A stretch of 64,000 bases of DNA from Puniceibacterium confluentis (GCF_007923445.1 NZ_VOJI01000015.1:1-64000), one strand, 5' to 3'. Shown: positions 24,567 to 34,291, counted from the stretch's first letter. Numbers and translations are program-made. The notes: generated by a model from the sequence alone, not told the origin.

Positions 24567-26053
24567 TGTCGGATCTCACCAAACTCAAGATTTCCGAAGC
24601 CCGGGACGCACTGCGCAAGGGCGAAGTGACGTCGGTCGCGCTGACCCAGGCCTGTCTCGCGGCAATCGACGGCGCCGATGCGTTGAACGCCTTTGTGCAC
24701 AAGACTCCCGAACTGGCGCTGCAACAGGCCACTGCCGCCGATGCCCGCATCCAGGCCGGAGACAGCCCCGACCTCTGCGGCATCCCGCTGGGCATCAAGG
24801 ATCTTTTCTGTACCAAAGGGGTGCCGAGCCAGGCCGCCAGCCGGATATTGCAGGGCTTTGTTCCTGAATATGAAAGCACGGTCACCAGCCAGCTGTTCAG
24901 CGCCGGCGCGGTGATGCTGGGCAAACTCAACATGGACGAATTCGCCATGGGCTCGTCGAACGAAACCTCGACCTATGGCGATGCGGTCAACCCCTGGCGG
25001 CGCGGCAACGACGAAACGCCGCTGACGCCGGGCGGGTCTTCGGGCGGGTCGGCCTCGGCGGTGGCGGCGGATCTGTGCCTTGGAGCGACCGGCACGGATA
25101 CCGGCGGTTCGATCCGCCAGCCGGCTGCCTTTGCCGGGATCACCGGGATCAAACCGACCTATGGGCGCTGTTCGCGCTGGGGGATTGTCGCCTTTGCCTC
25201 GTCCCTCGATCAGGCCGGACCAATGACCAAGGACGTGCGCGACGCGGCGATCATGCTGGGCGCGATGTGTGGTCATGACCCCAAGGATTCGACCTCTGCC
25301 GACATGGCGGTGCCGGATTTCGAATCCATGCTGACCGGCGACATCCGTGGCAAGAAGATCGGTATCCCGCGCGAATACCGCATGGACGGCATGCCGGACG
25401 AGATCGAGACGCTCTGGGCGGACGGAACCGCGATGCTGCGCGACGCCGGAGCCGAGATCGTCGACATCTCGCTGCCGCACACAAAATACGCGCTGCCCGC
25501 CTATTATGTCATCGCCCCGGCCGAGGCTTCGTCGAACCTCGCGCGCTATGACGGGGTGCGGTATGGCCACCGCGCCAGTCTGGCGCAGGGTGACGGCATC
25601 ACCGAGATGTACGAAAAGACCCGCGCCGAAGGCTTCGGGGCCGAGGTGCAGCGCCGGGTGATGGTCGGCACCTATGTGCTGTCTGCCGGGTTCTATGACG
25701 CCTACTACAACCGCGCCCGCAAGGTGCGCACCCTGATCAAGCGCGACTTCGAGACGGTGTTCGCAGATGGCATCGACGCCATCCTCACACCGGCGACGCC
25801 TTCTGCGGCGTTTGGCCTTGGCGAGATGAGCCATGCCGACCCGGTGCAGATGTATCTTAACGACGTTTTTACCGTTACAGTGAACCTCGCAGGCCTTCCG
25901 GGCGTTTCGGTTCCGGCGGGCATCGACCGGCAGGGGCTGCCTCTTGGCCTGCAACTGATCGGCCGACCCTGGGAAGAGGGCGATCTGCTGAATACCGCCT
26001 ATGCCCTGGAACAGGCGGCGGGCTTTGTCGCAAAGCCGTCGCAGTGGTGGTAA
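24566..26053 (+). CDS. gatA: Asp-tRNA(Asn)/Glu-tRNA(Gln) amidotransferase subunit A
   Basis: A 495-residue amidase-signature enzyme that hydrolyses glutamine to supply ammonia for transamidation. The catalytic Ser-cisSer-Lys triad is visible: Lys in IPLGIKDLF near 77, [16 protein letters not shown] near 155 and [14 protein letters not shown] near 180. Length is normal. It is translationally coupled to gatC and likely forms a short operon with it. The next gene starts 22 nt downstream. Confidence 0.95.
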   Translation: MSDLTKLKISEARDALRKGEVTSVALTQACLAAIDGADALNAFVHKTPELALQQATAADARIQAGDSPDLCGIPLGIKDLFCTKGVPSQAASRILQGFVPEYESTVTSQLFSAGAVMLGKLNMDEFAMGSSNETSTYGDAVNPWRRGNDETPLTPGGSSGGSASAVAADLCLGATGTDTGGSIRQPAAFAGITGIKPTYGRCSRWGIVAFASSLDQAGPMTKDVRDAAIMLGAMCGHDPKDSTSADMAVPDFESMLTGDIRGKKIGIPREYRMDGMPDEIETLWADGTAMLRDAGAEIVDISLPHTKYALPAYYVIAPAEASSNLARYDGVRYGHRASLAQGDGITEMYEKTRAEGFGAEVQRRVMVGTYVLSAGFYDAYYNRARKVRTLIKRDFETVFADGIDAILTPATPSAAFGLGEMSHADPVQMYLNDVFTVTVNLAGLPGVSVPAGIDRQGLPLGLQLIGRPWEEGDLLNTAYALEQAAGFVAKPSQWW

Positions 26054-26075
26054 TGGCCCCGGAGAGACTCAGAGG

Positions 26076-26792
26076 ATGACACGACGCATGACACGGTTTT
26101 TCTATCTTGGTGTGGCGGCCCTGACGCTGGCGGGATGTGCCGCGTCAAATGTGCCTGACAGCGGTGCGGGCGTCGGGTTCGGCGATTATGCTGACTATCA
26201 GGCGCGCCGCGAGGCCGAACTGCTGGGCAATGCGCCGGTGCGCACCACGGTGCCGCCGCCTGCCGGGGTCGTGTCGTCCAACCTTGATAACCCCGATCCG
26301 GCGATCGCTGCAGCCGAGCGCGCTCTGGCGCAGGATCCGGGGGCTGGCCCGATAGAGGCCGCTCCGGGCAATCCGGCGCCGCAGGTGGTCACGAATGCCG
26401 CCGGGATTTCGGAGGAAAACAGCTTTGACGCTGTGTCCGGAGAGCGGGACATCGCTGCTGACGCGGCACTGATCGCCCGCAACCGGGCACAGTACCAGGT
26501 GATCCAGCCGACCGCATTACCCAGCCGCAGCGGCGCCGAAGGACCGAACATCGTCGAATATGCGCTCAAGACGACCAACCCGCGCGGCACGTCGCTCTAC
26601 AGCCGGTCGGCGTTCAACACCGAGGCCAAGGCTGCCCGTGCCTGTGCCGACTATTCCTCGTCGGATCTGGCACAGGAAGCGTTCCTTGCCGCCGGTGGTC
26701 CGGAAAAGGACCGTCGTGGCATGGATCCGGACGGCGACGGGTTTGCCTGTAGCTGGGATCCGGCGGCGTTTCGGTCGGTGCGCCGGAACTGA
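26076..26792 (+). CDS. Lipoprotein with excalibur-type calcium-binding motif
   Basis: A 238-residue exported lipoprotein. The signal peptide ends in a lipobox (LTLAGC, Cys at residue ~20). The middle is low-complexity, rich in Ala, Pro and Asn. The C-terminal ~45 residues hold a DPDGDGFACSWDP motif, the D-x-D-x-D-G-x-x-C pattern of excalibur domains, plus one more Cys (RACADY) for a disulfide. Two ATGs are close; the first has GGAGAG 9 nt upstream. It may run in the same transcript as gatCA. Function unknown, envelope location likely. Confidence 0.75.
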   Translation: MTRRMTRFFYLGVAALTLAGCAASNVPDSGAGVGFGDYADYQARREAELLGNAPVRTTVPPPAGVVSSNLDNPDPAIAAAERALAQDPGAGPIEAAPGNPAPQVVTNAAGISEENSFDAVSGERDIAADAALIARNRAQYQVIQPTALPSRSGAEGPNIVEYALKTTNPRGTSLYSRSAFNTEAKAARACADYSSSDLAQEAFLAAGGPEKDRRGMDPDGDGFACSWDPAAFRSVRRN

Positions 26793-26842
26793 CGGCGCTC
26801 TGGTATCCCTCTGGCAACTGTGGGCCGCGCCGCGACGGAGCG

Positions 26843-27448
26843 GTGCCATCTCTGGTTGTGATCCACTATACCGCGATGCCGTCGGCAGAAGGTGCCCGGG
26901 ACTGGCTGTGTGATCCGCGGTCGCAGGTTTCGGCACATTACGTGATCTGTCCGGCGGGACGCCTGTGGCAGCTTGTGGACGAAGCCGAGCGGGCCTGGCA
27001 TGCCGGCGCAGGTCAGTGGGGATCGCTGACGGATGTCAACTCGCACTCGATCGGGATTGAGCTGGCCAATACCGGCCTGCAGCCCTTTGCCGAACCACAG
27101 ATGGCGGCGCTTGAAGACCTTCTTTCATCTATTCGGAAACGCTGGAAAATTCCGCCTGAAGGTGTGATCGGACATTCCGATATGGCGTTGGGACGCAAGA
27201 TCGATCCCGGCCCGCGGTTCGACTGGCGCAGGCTGGCACGTCAGGGACTGTCGGTCTGGCCGCAGCCGCGGCGGGGCGGGTCGTTTTACGACGATGCACA
27301 GAGATTTGGCTATGCCATCCCGGCAGAGGGCAAGAGCCACTTGCTGCAGGCGTTCCGCCACCGTTTTCGCCCCGGCGCCTCGGGTCCGCTGGACGAGATC
27401 GACACCGCCTTGATGGCGGACCTGGCCACGCGCTGGCCAAGGGACTGA
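26843..27448 (+). CDS. AmiD-like N-acetylmuramoyl-L-alanine amidase
   Basis: A 201-residue (or longer) amidase_2 domain enzyme that removes peptides from muropeptides. Zinc ligands are seen as IHYTAM (His), AWHAGAG (His) and GHSDMALGRKIDPGP, with the catalytic region IGIELANTG between. GTG is the first standard start, but the conserved family N-terminus (LWYPSGNCGPRRDG) lies upstream in frame. That part has no ATG/GTG/TTG, so translation may begin at CTG 26789, overlapping the lipoprotein stop (CTGA). No signal peptide is seen, so a cytoplasmic recycling role is plausible. It converges with pccR 15 nt away. Confidence 0.85.
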   Translation: MPSLVVIHYTAMPSAEGARDWLCDPRSQVSAHYVICPAGRLWQLVDEAERAWHAGAGQWGSLTDVNSHSIGIELANTGLQPFAEPQMAALEDLLSSIRKRWKIPPEGVIGHSDMALGRKIDPGPRFDWRRLARQGLSVWPQPRRGGSFYDDAQRFGYAIPAEGKSHLLQAFRHRFRPGASGPLDEIDTALMADLATRWPRD

Positions 27449-27463
27449 CACCTGCAAGCAAAG

Positions 27464-28864
27464 TCATTCCAGCTCGTACGGCAGTACGCCGCGCCAGTTC
27501 GGCGGGACGTGCAACTTGCGTTCCAGCGGTGGCACCGAACGTTGGTGGCAGGTCATCCGCTCGCAGATCCGGCACGAGATACCGATGGGCTCGAAGGCCG
27601 CATCGCGATCTAGGTCGAGCCCGTCGGCATAGACCATGGCGCGGGCATGTTTCACCTCGCAACCCAGCGAAATCGCATAGCGCCGCACCGGCGCACCGTA
27701 ATGGCCCCCCGGCTTGGTCACATCGCGGGCGAGGCTGATATAGCGCACCCCGTCCGGGGTTTCGGCCAGTTGGCGCAGGAACCGGCCCGGTGTTTCAAAG
27801 GCGCGGTGCACGTTCCACAGCGGGCAGGCGCCGCCAAACCGTGCGAACTGCAACCGGGTCGAGGAATGTCGCTTGGTGATGGTGCCGGCCTGATCGACAC
27901 GCACAAAGAAGAACGGAATGCCCTTGGCGCCGGGTCTTTGCAGGGTCGACAGCCGGTGCGCCACCTGTTCGATCGATGCGCCGAACAGAATCGCCAATCG
28001 CTCGAGATCATGCCGCGTTTCCTGTGCGGCTTGCAGGAAGGCCACATAGGGCATCATCACGGCCCCGGCGAAATAGTTCGCAAGCCCGATCTTGGCGATG
28101 CTACGGGCCGCATCGGTCTGAAACCGGGCCAGATCGAGAGTCGCCTCGAGCAGCGGATCCTGACGCAGCAGCGCCACCTGCAAAAGCAACTGGAACGTCT
28201 GGGTCTCTGGCGGGGCAAGCGCCGACAGGACCAGCACGCCGGTTTCGGCATCGTACTGGCGCAGCGGCGTCGCGTGTTCGAACCGAACCTTCACCCCACG
28301 ATGTGCCAGCCGGGCGATGGCGGCGCTGCGGATGTCACCTTCGCCCTGCAGCAGACCGGCAAAACGCTCCGCGGTCCGGTCGACAGCGTCGATATAGTTG
28401 TCGCAGTAATGGAAAAAGTCGCGGACTTCCTCCCAGGGGCTGGGCTGCAGCTGGGTACCTTCGCGGCCCAACGCCTCGTCCAGACTGGCGAGCCGTTCAT
28501 GGGTGTGCCGGTACGCCTTGTGAAGTTCCAGAAAGGCGCGGGCGAAAGCGGGGGCATTCGAGGCCGTCAGCCGCAGGTCGGCCAGCGGCGGCGCGACATC
28601 GCCAAAGACGGGGTCGGCGAGGGCTTCGCGCATGTCCGTGACCAGGCGTTCGGAATCGCCCTGGCCGAGTTCGGTCACGTCGAGACCGAATTCCTGCGCC
28701 AGCGCCAGAACCACCGTGGTGCTGACCGGGCGGTTGTTGTTCTCCATCTGGTTGAGATAGGGCAGGGAGACACCCAGCTTGGTCGCAAAATCCTTCTGCG
28801 TGAGGCCAAGCCGCCCCCGGATCTCGCGCAGCTTGGCGCCAACATACAGCTTTCTGGAGGACAT
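27464..28864 (-). CDS. pccR: Short-chain fatty acyl-CoA regulator PccR (XRE-family)
   Basis: A 466-residue regulator. The N-terminal HTH_3 is clear (LREIRGRLGLTQKDFATKLG, VSLPYLNQMENNNRPVS), followed by a ~250-residue effector region and a C-terminal cysteine-rich domain (GCEV...ISCRICERMTCHQR) typical of the ScfR group. In Rhodobacter sphaeroides the homologue PccR controls propionyl-CoA carboxylase genes through TTTGCAAA sites; similar sites flank this gene and pccB here, so the same role is inferred. GAGG is 7 nt before the ATG; the frame extends 6 codons further. The nearest upstream TTTGCAAA pair overlaps its promoter, suggesting autoregulation. Confidence 0.9.
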   Translation of the reverse strand: MSSRKLYVGAKLREIRGRLGLTQKDFATKLGVSLPYLNQMENNNRPVSTTVVLALAQEFGLDVTELGQGDSERLVTDMREALADPVFGDVAPPLADLRLTASNAPAFARAFLELHKAYRHTHERLASLDEALGREGTQLQPSPWEEVRDFFHYCDNYIDAVDRTAERFAGLLQGEGDIRSAAIARLAHRGVKVRFEHATPLRQYDAETGVLVLSALAPPETQTFQLLLQVALLRQDPLLEATLDLARFQTDAARSIAKIGLANYFAGAVMMPYVAFLQAAQETRHDLERLAILFGASIEQVAHRLSTLQRPGAKGIPFFFVRVDQAGTITKRHSSTRLQFARFGGACPLWNVHRAFETPGRFLRQLAETPDGVRYISLARDVTKPGGHYGAPVRRYAISLGCEVKHARAMVYADGLDLDRDAAFEPIGISCRICERMTCHQRSVPPLERKLHVPPNWRGVLPYELE

Positions 28865-28875
28865 GCGGCAACCTC

Positions 28876-28905
28876 TTTGCAAATCAGTCCCGCAAGGTTT
28901 GCAAA
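28876..28905. promoter_or_regulatory. PccR-type sites upstream of pccR
   Basis: Two perfect TTTGCAAA palindromes lie at 28876-28883 and 28898-28905, 22 bp apart centre to centre, with a GCAA-containing half-site midway. They sit just upstream of the pccR ribosome site and beside the MFS stop. PccR is known to bind TTTGCAAA repeats in R. sphaeroides, so autoregulation is likely. Confidence 0.65.
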
Positions 28906-28909
28906 GAAC

Positions 28910-30136
28910 CTAGCCGCCGTCCAGTGCCGCCAGCTGCCTTTCGCGCCAGATCACGAAGCGAATGCAGGCGATGGCGAGCAGGCTGGTGATGAACATGATC
29001 CACAGCAGCGGCCATGCCCCGGTCCCGGGTTTGAGAAGGGCGCCCGCCAGCGCGGACAGCGCCGCGCCGCCGCCGATCATGATGGCGCCACCCAGTCCGC
29101 TGGCCGTGCCGGCAAGATGCGGACGCACTGACAGCATGCCGGCGGTGGCGTTGGGAATCGACATGCCGTTGCCCAGACCCACAAAGATCACAAACCCGAA
29201 GAAGCTGGTCACCGATCCGTAATCGGTGGCCATGACAATCAGGTTGAGCGCAATGCCCGCCGCGTTGAACAGCGTGCCCCAATACACCATGTTGTTCACG
29301 CCGACGCGCGCGGAATACCGGCCTGACAGATAGTTGCCGACAAAATATCCGACCGCCGGAGCGCCGAAATACAACCCCAGTTCCGACGGGGTCAGGGAAA
29401 AGACGACCGAACCGACAAACGGCGCGCCGCCGAGGTATGCAAAGAAGGCACCCGAGGCGAAACCCGAGGCAAGGGCGTAGCCCCAGAACCGCGGCGCACG
29501 CAGCAGTTCGGGATATTCGCGGAACTGCTGCCCGAGGGTGAGCGCGCTTTTCTTCGCCGTCTCACCCAGGTCCCGCCAGGTGAGCCAGAACAGGGCCAGC
29601 CCCAGCGCCAGCAACAGCCAGAAATTTGCCTGCCAGCCCAGCAACTCGTCCAGCACGCCGCCGATCGCCGGGCCGATCATCGGCACCACGGCCATACCCA
29701 TGGTGACATAGCCGATCATCGAGGCCGCCTGATCCTGCGGGACCATGTCGCGGACCACCGCGCGTGACAGCACCATCGTGGTCACAATGACCGCCTGCAG
29801 CATCCTGAAAGCGAGGAAAACATAAGCGTCGCGCGCAATCAGGCAACCGATGGTTGCCAGACAGAAGATGGCAATGCCACCCAGGATCACCGGGCGGCGG
29901 CCCAGCTTGTCCGAGATCGGACCGATCAGGATCTGCAGCACGGCGTTGACGGCGAGATATATCGCGACGGAGAGCTGCATCAGACTGTATTCGGTGTCAA
30001 AGTATGCGGTCATATTGGGCAGGCTGGGCAAGAAGATGTTCATTGCCAGCGCCGAAAGACCCGCGAGCAGGATCAGCGTCGTGATGTGGGGCGGGGTTGA
30101 GCGGTCCAGAAATCGGACCAATGGGGCGTCTTGCAT
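28910..30136 (-). CDS. Bcr/CflA-family MFS drug efflux transporter
   Basis: A 408-residue transporter with twelve predicted membrane segments. The Bcr/CflA pattern is visible: [12 protein letters not shown] after helix 1, the MFS loop motif [16 protein letters not shown], then [19 protein letters not shown] and [14 protein letters not shown]. The ATG is the first Met of the family-like N-terminus ([13 protein letters not shown]); a huge frame continues upstream across pccB in the antisense direction and is not real. It runs leftward ahead of pccR and is divergent from pccB. The substrate is unknown. Confidence 0.9.
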   Translation of the reverse strand: MQDAPLVRFLDRSTPPHITTLILLAGLSALAMNIFLPSLPNMTAYFDTEYSLMQLSVAIYLAVNAVLQILIGPISDKLGRRPVILGGIAIFCLATIGCLIARDAYVFLAFRMLQAVIVTTMVLSRAVVRDMVPQDQAASMIGYVTMGMAVVPMIGPAIGGVLDELLGWQANFWLLLALGLALFWLTWRDLGETAKKSALTLGQQFREYPELLRAPRFWGYALASGFASGAFFAYLGGAPFVGSVVFSLTPSELGLYFGAPAVGYFVGNYLSGRYSARVGVNNMVYWGTLFNAAGIALNLIVMATDYGSVTSFFGFVIFVGLGNGMSIPNATAGMLSVRPHLAGTASGLGGAIMIGGGAALSALAGALLKPGTGAWPLLWIMFITSLLAIACIRFVIWRERQLAALDGG

Positions 30137-30205
30137 AATCAGTGTGTTAGGCCGATGCTTTGGCCGTGTCCAACGAGACCATGCGCTCGGTGTCGAATAT
30201 GCAAC

Positions 30206-30253
30206 TTTGCAATATGCACGCAACATTTTTTGCGCAATTTGCAAATTTGCCAA
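30206..30253. promoter_or_regulatory. PccR-type site cluster in the MFS/pccB divergent promoter
   Basis: The string contains TTTGCAAT at 30206-30213, TTTGCGCA at 30229-30236, a perfect TTTGCAAA at 30238-30245 and TTTGCCAA at 30246-30253. The cluster lies 58-105 nt before the pccB start. This matches the known PccR recognition sequence and would allow propionyl-CoA-dependent control of pccB, possibly also of the pump. Confidence 0.65.
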
Positions 30254-30310
30254 AAGGCACTTGAGGCAGCGCGCAGGCTCTGTATTTTCCGCCGAAACGA
30301 GGGGATCACG

Positions 30311-31843
30311 ATGAAAGACATTCTTCAGGAACTCGAAAGCCGCCGTGCCGAGGCCCGGCTGGGCGGCGGCCAGAAGCGGATCGACGCGCAGCATGCCAAG
30401 GGCAAGCTGACGGCGCGCGAACGCATCGAGCTGCTTCTGGACGAGGACAGCTTTGAAGAATTCGACATGTTCGTCACGCACAGATGCACCGATTTCGGCA
30501 TGGAGAACAACAAGGTCTATGGCGACGGCGTCGTGACGGGCTGGGGCACGATCAACGGGCGCATGGTCTACGTGTTCAGCCAGGACTTTACCGTCCTCGG
30601 CGGCTCGCTTTCGGAAACCCACGCCAAGAAGATCTGCAAGATCATGGATATGGCGATGCAGAACGGTGCGCCGGTGATCGGGATCAACGATTCCGGTGGT
30701 GCCCGCATCCAGGAAGGCGTGTCCTCGCTGGCGGGCTATGCCGAAGTCTTCCAGCGCAACGTGATGGCCAGCGGCGTGGTGCCGCAGATTTCGCTGATCA
30801 TGGGCCCCTGCGCCGGCGGCGCGGTCTACTCCCCGGCGATGACCGATTTCATCTTCATGGTGCAGGACAGCTCTTACATGTTCGTGACCGGCCCGGATGT
30901 GGTCAAGACGGTCACCAACGAAGTGGTCACTGCCGAAGAACTGGGCGGTGCATCGACGCACACGCGCAAATCCTCGGTGGCGGACGGTGCTTTTGCCAAC
31001 GATGTCGAAGCGCTTGCCGAAGTGCGGCGGCTGGTGGATTTCCTGCCGCTGTCCAACCGGGAAAAGCCGCCCGTCCGCCCGTTTTTTGACGAACCGGGCC
31101 GGGTCGAGCGCAGCCTTGATACCCTGATCCCCGAAAACGCCAACACGCCCTATGACATGAAAGAGCTGATCAACAAGATCGCGGACGAGGCCGACTTCTA
31201 CGAGATCCAGGAGAATTACGCGCGCAACATCATCACCGGGTTCATCCGCCTCGAAGGTCAGACCGTCGGGGTGGTGGCAAACCAGCCGATGGTGCTGGCG
31301 GGCTGTCTGGACATTGACAGTTCGCGCAAGGCGGCACGGTTCGTGCGGTTCTGCGATGCCTTCGAAATTCCGATCCTCACGCTGGTGGACGTGCCCGGGT
31401 TCCTGCCCGGCACCGGTCAGGAATACGGCGGTGTGATCAAGCACGGAGCCAAGCTTTTGTTCGCTTATGGTGAGGCGACGGTGCCCAAGGTCACGGTCAT
31501 CACCCGCAAGGCCTATGGCGGGGCCTATGACGTGATGTCCTCCAAGCATTTGCGCGGAGATTTCAATTATGCCTGGCCGACGGCCGAGATTGCCGTCATG
31601 GGGGCAAAAGGCGCGACCGAAATCATTCACCGTGCCGACCTGAAGGATGCGGAAAAGATTGCCGCCCATACAAAGAACTACGAAGACCGCTTTGCCAACC
31701 CGTTTGTCGCCGCCGAGCGGGGCTTTATCGACGAGGTGATCCAGCCCCGCAGCACCCGCAAGAGGGTCAGCCGCGCCTTTGCGGCGCTGCGCGGGAAAAA
31801 GCTTACCAACCCTTGGAAAAAGCACGACAATATACCGCTCTAA
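30311..31843 (+). CDS. pccB: Propionyl-CoA carboxylase beta subunit (carboxyltransferase)
   Basis: A 510-residue acyl-CoA carboxylase carboxyltransferase subunit. It moves CO2 from carboxybiotin to propionyl-CoA, giving (S)-methylmalonyl-CoA. Visible signatures are [14 protein letters not shown] near the N-terminus, [13 protein letters not shown] (N-domain oxyanion region), [13 protein letters not shown], and in the C-domain [16 protein letters not shown] and [11 protein letters not shown]. Full length for PccB. It is divergent from the MFS gene; pccA follows about 2.5 kb downstream on the same strand, separated by small genes. Confidence 0.95.
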   Translation: MKDILQELESRRAEARLGGGQKRIDAQHAKGKLTARERIELLLDEDSFEEFDMFVTHRCTDFGMENNKVYGDGVVTGWGTINGRMVYVFSQDFTVLGGSLSETHAKKICKIMDMAMQNGAPVIGINDSGGARIQEGVSSLAGYAEVFQRNVMASGVVPQISLIMGPCAGGAVYSPAMTDFIFMVQDSSYMFVTGPDVVKTVTNEVVTAEELGGASTHTRKSSVADGAFANDVEALAEVRRLVDFLPLSNREKPPVRPFFDEPGRVERSLDTLIPENANTPYDMKELINKIADEADFYEIQENYARNIITGFIRLEGQTVGVVANQPMVLAGCLDIDSSRKAARFVRFCDAFEIPILTLVDVPGFLPGTGQEYGGVIKHGAKLLFAYGEATVPKVTVITRKAYGGAYDVMSSKHLRGDFNYAWPTAEIAVMGAKGATEIIHRADLKDAEKIAAHTKNYEDRFANPFVAAERGFIDEVIQPRSTRKRVSRAFAALRGKKLTNPWKKHDNIPL

Positions 31844-31899
31844 GTGACCCTTTCCGGGGCGTCCGGGCGCAACCGCAGACTGCAGGACCAAGAGGCTGA

Positions 31900-32355
31900 A
31901 TGACACAGGATTTCGACCATCCGGATCCGTCTGACCGACCGGGCGCGGACAGCGGCAAGGCCCGGCTGTCCGGCGCGGACGGGCCGCTTGCCCATGCGGG
32001 CTTGCGGCCGCGGCGTGGCTGGTACACCACAGAGACCCGGGCGCGCTATACGCTGTCGCGCCATTGGCCGGTGGTTTTCGATCTGGTCGCCTGCACGCAT
32101 CTGCCTTTGCTGCGTGCCAACCGCCTGGCGCGGCAAATCCGGCAGGATATATGGCGGGAACTGCGGCATCTGCGCGGGTTCTCTCCGGCTGTCGAGATTG
32201 TCCATGAGGGTGCCGGTCTGAAGGTCCGTGCCGGTGGCAGCCTGATGGCCGGAGCGGCGCCTGCGGGCACTTCGGCACAGTTGGCAGCCTTGCTGAACGA
32301 CCCCGAGCGGCGCGCACGCTGGTGCCACTGGGCCCGCATCCGGGGGCAGGGCTGA
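31900..32355 (+). CDS. Conserved-looking protein of unknown function in the pcc locus
   Basis: A 151-residue, Arg- and Ala-rich soluble protein. A basic C-terminal half (RANRLARQIRQDIWRELRHL) follows an acidic, Pro/Asp-rich N-terminus (DFDHPDPSDRPGADSG). No membrane segment, signal peptide or known motif is seen. The stop overlaps the next gene start by one base (TGATG), so the two are coupled. It lies between pccB and pccA and is probably co-transcribed with them. Confidence 0.6.
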   Translation: MTQDFDHPDPSDRPGADSGKARLSGADGPLAHAGLRPRRGWYTTETRARYTLSRHWPVVFDLVACTHLPLLRANRLARQIRQDIWRELRHLRGFSPAVEIVHEGAGLKVRAGGSLMAGAAPAGTSAQLAALLNDPERRARWCHWARIRGQG

Positions 32356-32852
32356 TGTCGCTGTTCTCCGGTCCAGTGATCTCGGTTTCGCGCTTGGTTC
32401 GTCCGGGTGACGGGCACTCGGGTCGTCGGTCGGGCTGGGCTGTTGCGAGTCTGACGGCTCTCGGGGCACTGGCGGTGACAGGCGCGGTGGCGGTGTTCGG
32501 GTTACCCGTGGGCACCGCCGGGGGGCAGACGGTCACGCTGCCGTCCGGCAGATCCGCGCAGTTTCAGGAGCTGATAGAGGAAGTCTCGGGCGAGATTTCG
32601 GTCGCGCGATTCCGCTTTGTCGCGCCCTGGGTTGCCGACGGCCCAGACTATGGTTCGGTGGCCGCGGACATGGAGGAACTGTGCCAGACCTATGCCGTCA
32701 GCGCGCTTGAGGGCGCCGCTGCGGATCCGGCGCGGATCATCATTTCCCTGGCCCAGAGCGCAACCGAATTCGGGGTCGCGAACCCTGATATTACGCAGTT
32801 TTTTGAGTCTTTCAGCCTGCGAAACGGGCTCTGTATCTGGGAGGCATTCTGA
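32355..32852 (+). CDS. DUF6497-family exported protein
   Basis: A 165-residue protein with an N-terminal membrane/signal segment (residues ~28-48, VASLTALGALAVTGAVAVFG). The C-terminal ~110 residues (TVTLPSGRSAQFQELIEEV, VARFRFVAPWV, LCQTYAVSAL, GVANPDITQFFESF, NGLCIWEAF) carry two conserved Cys and match the DUF6497 family of Rhodobacteraceae. Likely periplasmic with a disulfide; function unknown. Its ATG overlaps the preceding stop. Confidence 0.7.
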   Translation: MSLFSGPVISVSRLVRPGDGHSGRRSGWAVASLTALGALAVTGAVAVFGLPVGTAGGQTVTLPSGRSAQFQELIEEVSGEISVARFRFVAPWVADGPDYGSVAADMEELCQTYAVSALEGAAADPARIIISLAQSATEFGVANPDITQFFESFSLRNGLCIWEAF

Positions 32853-33066
32853 TGGCTGCACAATATCTGGAGGCCTCCGGGGGCGGAGTGCTGTCTTATG
32901 AGGCTTTCGAGTCACAGATGCCCGACGTATCGGCGCCCACGTATCTTTTCCAAATCTTTTCCGATATTCTGCGGAACGGTTGCACCCAAGCGACCGTTAC
33001 CTCGAGACGAGGACAGGCAGGGCCGTGTGGTCGCGTCGGTTCCGTTGAATCTGACAGGAGTAAGAA

Positions 33067-33210
33067 ATGTCGAAAAGCATCAAGCTGGTTGCAATGTTCG
33101 GTTTTGTCGCAACGCTCTCCGCGTGCGGTCAGCAGCAGCAGGAAGAGTACGTTGTGGTTGACCCGGCGCCGATCTCTGTCGAGCCTGTTTACACCGGCAA
33201 GTACAAGTAA
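33067..33210 (+). CDS. Small lipoprotein
   Basis: A 47-residue lipoprotein. Signal peptide MSKSIKLVAMFGFVATLSAC with lipobox LSAC is followed by a short Gln-rich (GQQQQEE) mature part ending in YTGKYK. AGGAG lies 7 nt before the ATG, and a terminator hairpin follows 7 nt after the stop, so it is a complete small gene. The 214-nt region between it and the DUF6497 gene holds no convincing gene. Function unknown. Confidence 0.65.
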   Translation: MSKSIKLVAMFGFVATLSACGQQQQEEYVVVDPAPISVEPVYTGKYK

Positions 33211-33217
33211 GACGATC

Positions 33218-33248
33218 CCGGGACGGGCTTTGCGGTCCGTCCCGGTTT
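33218..33248 (+). terminator. Rho-independent terminator after the small lipoprotein gene
   Basis: CCGGGACGG pairs with CCGTCCCGG across a 10-nt loop, followed by TTT. A 9-bp GC-rich stem in the right place. Confidence 0.7.
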
Positions 33249-33300
33249 CCATCCCCGGTTCCGGCCCGTTGTTGGCCCTTCACACAGAGGAGGGCCTGTC

Positions 33301-33660
33301 GTGCTGAAGCACCGCGGCTTTCCCGGGCGACTGCCCGGCACAGATTTCCAGTTCACCATCCGCCGCGCCAACTCCAAGGGCGCCACGCCGCTGACCAAAC
33401 GCGAGCGCTACGCGGACCGTCGCCCGCCGGACAAGCGCGCCGACCTGTGGTTCATGGCGGCCCTCTGGGCGCATTTCGGCAACGAGCCGTTTGAACGCGG
33501 CAATCTGGATGCCGGTCGGCTGAGCTGGCTGTTCGGGCGCGAAGTTCTGCCGGTGGATGACCCCTTCGACCCGCTCAGCTATGAGTCGCTGCTGGTGATC
33601 AACGAGCGGCAGGCGCGGATTGCTTTTCCCGAGGCGTTCGAAAAGGGATTTTGGGCATGA
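33301..33660 (+). CDS. Conserved-looking hypothetical protein
   Basis: A 119-residue soluble protein, basic in the first half (RRANSKGATPLTKRERYADR) and mixed in the second (LSWLFGREVLPVDDPFDP). GTG start with GAGGAGGG about 8 nt upstream. No domain is recognised. It lies in the pcc locus between two lipoprotein genes. Confidence 0.55.
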   Translation: MLKHRGFPGRLPGTDFQFTIRRANSKGATPLTKRERYADRRPPDKRADLWFMAALWAHFGNEPFERGNLDAGRLSWLFGREVLPVDDPFDPLSYESLLVINERQARIAFPEAFEKGFWA

Positions 33661-34009
33661 TTCTGCTGCCGGGGCCGGATAATGCGCGGGATCGAGCCGA
33701 CGCGGCGTTCGTGGAGTCCCGGCGCTTGGCAGCCGACTCGGTTTTTGCCAGCCTTGTCAGTGATCCCTGTGGTCTGACCTCATACCTGCCGCAGGATCGC
33801 CGTTACCCTTCCACTGACGGGCGGCGCGGTAAATCCCCTTGCCTGCCGCCCGATTTTTCAGCTGAGAACGGCCTTTTTCCGCGCGTCACCGGGCGCCGGC
33901 GGCAAAGGTCCGCCGACTGTTCGCCCGATTGCAAAAAGCGCTGGAACAACACCCCTGATCCGGGAGTTATGCCGTCATCGACAGGCACAAAAAATAAGGA
34001 GTCCACTCG
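33661..34009. other. Intergenic stretch before the second small lipoprotein gene
   Basis: A frame starting at the ATGA overlap of the previous stop is Arg/Ser/Pro-rich and runs through the following lipoprotein gene, so I do not accept it. The only clear feature is the AGGAG ribosome site 8 nt before the next gene. Confidence 0.35.
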
Positions 34010-34216
34010 ATGCGGAACTTTGCGAAATTCACAGCTATCCTCGCCCTCACCGGCCTCGCGGCATGCGAAGGCACAGATCTTGAGCGCGGTGCACTGGGCG
34101 GCGTCGGCGGTTATGCAATCGACCGCGCCACAGGCGGCGATGGCAAGATCGGCGCGGCTGCCGGTATCGTTGCAGGTGTCACCTGTGACGACATCACACC
34201 GGGCGTCTGCCGCTGA
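34010..34216 (+). CDS. Small lipoprotein with glycine-zipper-like stretch
   Basis: A 68-residue lipoprotein: signal ILALTGLAAC (lipobox LAAC) then a Gly/Ala-rich segment (GALGGVGGYAIDRATGG, GAAAGIVAG) like glycine-zipper outer-membrane lipoproteins. It ends with TCDDITPGVC, whose two Cys may form a disulfide. AGGAG is 8 nt upstream, and a strong terminator follows. Function unknown. Confidence 0.65.
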   Translation: MRNFAKFTAILALTGLAACEGTDLERGALGGVGGYAIDRATGGDGKIGAAAGIVAGVTCDDITPGVCR

Positions 34217-34256
34217 TCTGACATACCGGGCCGTTCGCGGCCCCTTCAGACTACCG

Positions 34257-34291
34257 AAAGCCATCAGAGCCACGTGCTCTGGTGGCTTTTT
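34257..34291 (+). terminator. Rho-independent terminator ahead of pccA
   Basis: AAAGCCATCAGAGC pairs with GCTCTGGTGGCTTT (one G-T wobble) across CACGT, followed by TTTTT. It closes the small-lipoprotein transcript, so pccA probably has its own promoter in the ~70 nt that follow. Confidence 0.8.

Noticed and set aside
28910-32536. 1208-codon minus-strand frame spanning the MFS gene and the antisense of pccB
   Set aside because: Only its last ~408 codons are a real MFS transporter; the rest is antisense to pccB and smaller genes, a GC-skew artefact.
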